This document shows positions 61,234 to 64,000 of a stretch of DNA of 64,000 nucleotides, in pieces (the first letter of the stretch is position 1; every line of letters begins with the position of its first letter). A program made the position numbers and the translations under genes. Below the pieces are notes generated by a model that ran no database searches, had not been told where the DNA came from, and saw nothing but the letters and a program-made list of their open reading frames with translations. This DNA comes from UBA1431 sp049324235 (GTDB taxonomy: Bacteria; Bacillota; Clostridia; Christensenellales; UBA1431): the NCBI GenBank assembly GCA_049324235.1, contig JBMOLJ010000017.1:1-64000 (forward strand). The letters run 5' to 3'.

Positions 61234-62103
61234 GTGCAAGCAGACCAAAGGACAGTGCTCATCACGGGCGCAACCAGCGGAATCGGCCTTCAAACAGCAA
61301 AGATACTCGCGCAAAAAGGATTTGCGGTCATGGGCGTCGGACGTTCGCAGGAAAGGATCGACGCCGCGCTTAAATACCTTGATAACAGCAAGGCCTGTTA
61401 TTTTCTGGCTGATCTGGCGTCCCAGCAGCAAATCAGAAGGCTGGCGGCAGAGGTCAGGGAGCATTTGAACGGCCGGGGGCTCGATGTTCTGATCAACAAT
61501 GCCGGTACCTTTTACAGTTATTATGCGCTTTCCGACGAAGGGGTGGAGATGCAGTTCGCCGTGAATGTTGCTGCGCCATATCTCCTTTCACATTTACTAT
61601 ATGAGGATTTGAAAAAAGTGCAGGGCAGGATTATTATGCTCAGTTCGGGATCCCATTACAAGACCGCGGTGCATTGGAACGATATACAGCTTTCACAGCA
61701 TTACAGGCAATTGCAGGCGTACAAGCAGACCAAGCTGTTTGCCGTGCATCTTGCCAGAGAGTTCAATAAGCGTTTTAACGGCGTGCGCGCTTTTGCGGCC
61801 GACCCCGGGCTGGTCAACACGGAAATGGGGCTGAAGTATACCAAAGGCGTTGCAAGGGTGATCTGGAAATACAGGAAAAGGCTGGGGGTCCAAACGCAGG
61901 AGGGAGCAAGGACGCCGGTATATCTCGCGACGGAAAAAGACCTTGGTGAAGATATATACTGGAAAGACGGCAAACCGAAGGCGCCGGCAAGGAACGCAAT
62001 GCGCAACGATTTTTCGCAAAGGATTTGGGAGTATTGCGAGAGGATATGCGCCATCGATTCAAATAGAGTAATTGAAGAAGGGGAGCACTGTGGAACAGAG
62101 TAG
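61234..62103 (+). CDS. Short-chain dehydrogenase/reductase (WWOX/retinol dehydrogenase-like)
   Basis: This 289-aa SDR has TGATSGIG, NNAGTFYSYYAL, SSGSHYKTAVHW and a YKQTK (Tyr-x-x-x-Lys) active site. The late VNTEMG and TPVYLATEKDLGEDIYW segments resemble the retinol-dehydrogenase-like branch. GTG 61234 has GGGGTG 5 nt upstream. An ATG 27 bases earlier lacks a ribosome binding site. It overlaps the TetR gene by 14 nt. Likely substrates are lipid-like alcohols, but this is not shown. Confidence 0.88.
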   Translation: MQADQRTVLITGATSGIGLQTAKILAQKGFAVMGVGRSQERIDAALKYLDNSKACYFLADLASQQQIRRLAAEVREHLNGRGLDVLINNAGTFYSYYALSDEGVEMQFAVNVAAPYLLSHLLYEDLKKVQGRIIMLSSGSHYKTAVHWNDIQLSQHYRQLQAYKQTKLFAVHLAREFNKRFNGVRAFAADPGLVNTEMGLKYTKGVARVIWKYRKRLGVQTQEGARTPVYLATEKDLGEDIYWKDGKPKAPARNAMRNDFSQRIWEYCERICAIDSNRVIEEGEHCGTE

Positions 62104-62659
62104 GAGACAGGCCGTTATGCAGAAGGTGCTGCAGGCGGCGATAGACTGCATTGAAGAATATGGCGTGCAGAAAACGACTATACGGGCCATTGCGTCTAAA
62201 GCGGGCCTGAACAGCGCGGCCATAAATTATTATTTTGAAAACAAGGATGAGCTTATCAGGCAGGCGCTCGATCAAACGCTTAAAAATGCTTTTGACGTTT
62301 CGCATATCAACTTCCGGGAGGACGATTCGCCGGCCCGGTTGCTCGAACGGCTGTTCGAGCATTGGCTGGAGGGAAACCGGAGATATCCCGGCATCATCCG
62401 CGCCTATTTCTATGAACCGTTCGTCAACCAGTATTACAATGATGCGGGCATGGTCAAGCTGAAAGCTTTTGTACAAGAGGTTGAAAATTTGATGGTGCGC
62501 CACGGCATGGAGCAGTCACCAGAAAACTCCATGAAGGTCCGCTGGGTGTTTTCCGCTTTTTTTAACAACATTCTTTTGCCCGGGCTGCTGGGGGAGGATA
62601 TCGTTGCGGACGAGGACGCCGGAAAACGGTTTCTGAAACTGCATTATCAGTTATTCTAA
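62090..62659 (+). CDS. TetR/AcrR-family transcriptional regulator
   Basis: This 189-aa regulator has the N-terminal helix-turn-helix (about residues 10-50, LQAAIDCIEEYGVQKTTIRAIASKAGLNSAAINYYFENKDEL). A ligand-binding helical C-terminal domain follows (about 60-189). GTG 62090 has AAGGGGAG just upstream; a TTG 18 bases earlier includes the ribosome binding site. It is co-transcribed with the plus-strand SDR and probably regulates the divergent SDR promoters. The effector is unknown. Confidence 0.9.
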   Translation: MEQSRRQAVMQKVLQAAIDCIEEYGVQKTTIRAIASKAGLNSAAINYYFENKDELIRQALDQTLKNAFDVSHINFREDDSPARLLERLFEHWLEGNRRYPGIIRAYFYEPFVNQYYNDAGMVKLKAFVQEVENLMVRHGMEQSPENSMKVRWVFSAFFNNILLPGLLGEDIVADEDAGKRFLKLHYQLF

Positions 62660-62709
62660 ATGGATGGAGAAGCAACCGTCAGGGCTTTTGAGCAGAAAAT
62701 CATATAAAC

Positions 62710-62731
62710 GGTGACCTCAGGGTCACTTTTT
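62710..62731 (+). terminator. Terminator after the TetR gene
   Basis: GTGACC-tcag-GGTCAC and a T5 tail. Confidence 0.82.
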
Positions 62732-62779
62732 CATTAGTTGTAGCCGCTTTAATCCTATGCAATTTTTAATGAAAACTAT

Positions 62780-62810
62780 TTGACACCTGGAAAATATTGT
62801 GGTATATAAT
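62780..62810 (+). promoter_or_regulatory. Promoter of hsp20
   Basis: TTGACA (62780-62785) with TATATAAT (62803-62810), giving a 17-19-nt spacer, ends 10 nt before CIRCE. Confidence 0.88.
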
Positions 62811-62820
62811 GAGTAAGGAA

Positions 62821-62847
62821 TTAGCACTCAACGAACGAGAGTGCTAA
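62821..62847. promoter_or_regulatory. CIRCE element (HrcA operator)
   Basis: TTAGCACTC-N9-GAGTGCTAA is a perfect CIRCE inverted repeat directly downstream of the hsp20 promoter. Confidence 0.98.
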
Positions 62848-62881
62848 CAAAAACAATGAAACGTGAAGGGAGTTGTTAATC

Positions 62882-63325
62882 ATGGCAGGATTGGTACCGT
62901 TCAACAGGAACAGGAGCCTCAGGACAAGCGGCTGGGAAGGTTTTCACAACATGCTTGACGACTTTTTCAACGATACATGGCTGCCTGCACGGAGCCTGAT
63001 CAACGACACATTCAAGGTGGATGTTGTCGAAACAGAAAAAGAATATACCGTCGAAGCGGAACTGCCCGGCGCAAAAAAGGAAGAAGTAAACGTGGTGTTC
63101 AATGACGGCAGGCTGACCATCGCCGTAAAGCGGGAAGAAAACGTGGAGGAACAGCAGAAAAACTATATCCACAGGGAAAGGCGCTTCAGCTCCATGCAGA
63201 GGTCCGTCTATCTGGCAGATGCCAGGGCGGACGGCATAAAAGCCAGGATGGAAGACGGCGTGCTGCATATTACTGTGCCGAAACAGGAAAAGGCAGAGAA
63301 TACGAATAAAATTGAGATTGAATAA
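62882..63325 (+). CDS. hsp20: Hsp20-family small heat-shock protein
   Basis: This 147-aa alpha-crystallin-type chaperone holds unfolding proteins without ATP. The alpha-crystallin domain spans about 40-135 (FKVDVVETEKEYTVEAELPGAKKEEVNVVFNDGRLTIAV and the end GVLHITVPKQ). The N-terminal arm has GWEGFHNMLDDFFND. ATG 62882 has AAGGGAG upstream. It is under a CIRCE element, so HrcA is the repressor. HtpG follows 73 nt later. Confidence 0.96.
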   Translation: MAGLVPFNRNRSLRTSGWEGFHNMLDDFFNDTWLPARSLINDTFKVDVVETEKEYTVEAELPGAKKEEVNVVFNDGRLTIAVKREENVEEQQKNYIHRERRFSSMQRSVYLADARADGIKARMEDGVLHITVPKQEKAENTNKIEIE

Positions 63326-63336
63326 CTGACGGATAC

Positions 63337-63374
63337 AGGACGCATAAAAGGGCCATTGGCCTTTTATGCGTCCT
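63337..63374. other. Long perfect hairpin between hsp20 and htpG
   Basis: AGGACGCATAAAAGG pairs with CCTTTTATGCGTCCT (15 bp, 8-nt loop). No U tract follows, so it is a doubtful terminator. It may be a processing or attenuation stem. Confidence 0.6.
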
Positions 63375-63398
63375 GACTTGCAAAAAGGAGTGACGAAA

Positions 63399-64000
63399 TT
63401 GGCGAAAAAACAGTTTAAGGCCGAATCCAAAAGGCTGCTGGACCTCATGATCAACTCGATCTATACGCACAAGGAGATTTTTTTAAGGGAACTCATTTCG
63501 AATGCAAGCGATGCTATAGACAAGATCTATTATAAGGCTTTGACAGATGAGAGCATTGGGTTCAATAAGGATGATTACTATATAAAGGTTTCTATTGATA
63601 AGGAAAACAGGATACTGAGGATTTCCGATACGGGAATCGGCATGACCAGGGAAGAACTGGAGGACAACCTTGGGATCATCGCAAAAAGCGGATCGCTGAC
63701 GTTCAAGAAGGAGAACGAATTAAAGGACGGATATGACATCATCGGCCAGTTCGGCGTCGGATTCTATTCGGCGTTCATGGTTTCCGATACCGTTACCGTC
63801 ATCAGCAGGGCGTTTGGCAGCGAGCAGGCTTTCAAATGGGAATCGAACGGTTCGGACGGCTACACCGTTGAACCGTATGAAAAGGACGCCGTCGGGACGG
63901 ACGTTATTCTTAAGATAAAGCCGAATACAGAAGAAGAAAACTATGATGCGTATCTTGAGGAATACAGGGTAAGGTCGATTATCAAGAAATACTCGGATTT
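63399..64000 (+). CDS. htpG: Chaperone HtpG (Hsp90), 3' truncated by the window edge
   Basis: The first 200 residues of Hsp90 are present: the GHKL ATPase fold with MINSIYTHKEIFLRELISNASDAIDKI (N-box), DTGIGMTREELEDNLGIIAKSG (G1 box) and GQFGVGFYSAFMVSD (G2). The start is TTG 63399 with AAGGAG 8 nt upstream. It probably shares the hsp20 transcript or has a weak own promoter. The frame runs off the window. Bacterial Hsp90 helps refold clients with DnaK and can be heat-induced. Confidence 0.96.
   Translation, partial: MAKKQFKAESKRLLDLMINSIYTHKEIFLRELISNASDAIDKIYYKALTDESIGFNKDDYYIKVSIDKENRILRISDTGIGMTREELEDNLGIIAKSGSLTFKKENELKDGYDIIGQFGVGFYSAFMVSDTVTVISRAFGSEQAFKWESNGSDGYTVEPYEKDAVGTDVILKIKPNTEEENYDAYLEEYRVRSIIKKYSD

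Overview
The window looks like a chromosomal contig from an anaerobic, Gram-positive, moderately GC-rich member of the Bacillota (Clostridia-like). The evidence is a sortase-anchored LPVTG protein, two T-box leaders, a complete ctsR-mcsA-mcsB-clpC operon with a CtsR box, a CIRCE element, a short ProRS, DUF421/DUF4363 membrane proteins, a PPi-type phosphofructokinase and many GGAGG ribosome binding sites. A 10-N gap inside one gene marks a draft or metagenome-derived assembly. There is no prophage, IS element, CRISPR array or rRNA. The only tRNA is tRNA-Val(CAC).

Layout. 1-8.3 kb: the end of an LPVTG surface protein, tyrA, ferritin, hflX, a cobalamin-riboswitch operon (zinc dehydrogenase, TrpD-like transferase, 70-aa protein), and T-box-controlled glyS. 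8.6-15.3 kb: a Cys-rich mini-protein, tspO, a pantothenate-type ECF S component with coaX, homoserine dehydrogenase, a cupin, and an acyl-CoA synthetase with an XRE-cupin regulator. 15.5-24.9 kb: a Dabb protein, uvrB-uvrA, DUF4363 and YetF-like proteins, tRNA-Val, lemA with a TPM-domain lipoprotein, and an iron alcohol dehydrogenase. 25-34.4 kb: a pyruvate/acetoin-type 2-oxoacid dehydrogenase operon behind a long structured leader, a polar amino acid ABC transporter, yjbQ and PPi-dependent phosphofructokinase. 34.5-40.3 kb: a perfect 150-bp tandem duplication leading into galU, adenosylhomocysteinase, an SAH/MTA-type deaminase and a propeller lipoprotein. 40.3-47.5 kb: the CtsR heat-shock operon with two different clpC genes. 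47.5-56.3 kb: a cobalamin adenosyltransferase-like gene, a TIM-barrel protein, pgi, an HD phosphohydrolase and an argCBDF-GNAT operon on the minus strand. 56.5-64 kb: T-box-controlled proS, a fluoride riboswitch reading into a dynamin-like GTPase, two divergent SDR genes with a TetR regulator, and CIRCE-controlled hsp20 followed by htpG, which runs off the end.

How the genes work together. Protein quality control is over-represented: CtsR/McsAB/ClpC, HrcA-type CIRCE control, Hsp20, HtpG, and the ribosome-rescue GTPase HflX. Central carbon genes (PPi-PFK, PGI, GalU, the 2-oxoacid dehydrogenase) and amino acid biosynthesis (Arg, Tyr, Thr/Met branch) make up most of the rest.

The strongest candidates for something undescribed are: (1) a textbook fluoride riboswitch whose only downstream gene is a dynamin-family GTPase; (2) an AdoCbl riboswitch operon joining an MDR dehydrogenase, a divergent TrpD-like phosphoribosyltransferase and a 70-aa protein; (3) the exactly duplicated, hairpin-rich 150-bp element before galU; (4) paired ClpC paralogues, one with an altered ClpP-docking loop; (5) a JAMM-motif domain fused to HflX. 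All functional statements rest on motif recognition by eye and no database search was run.
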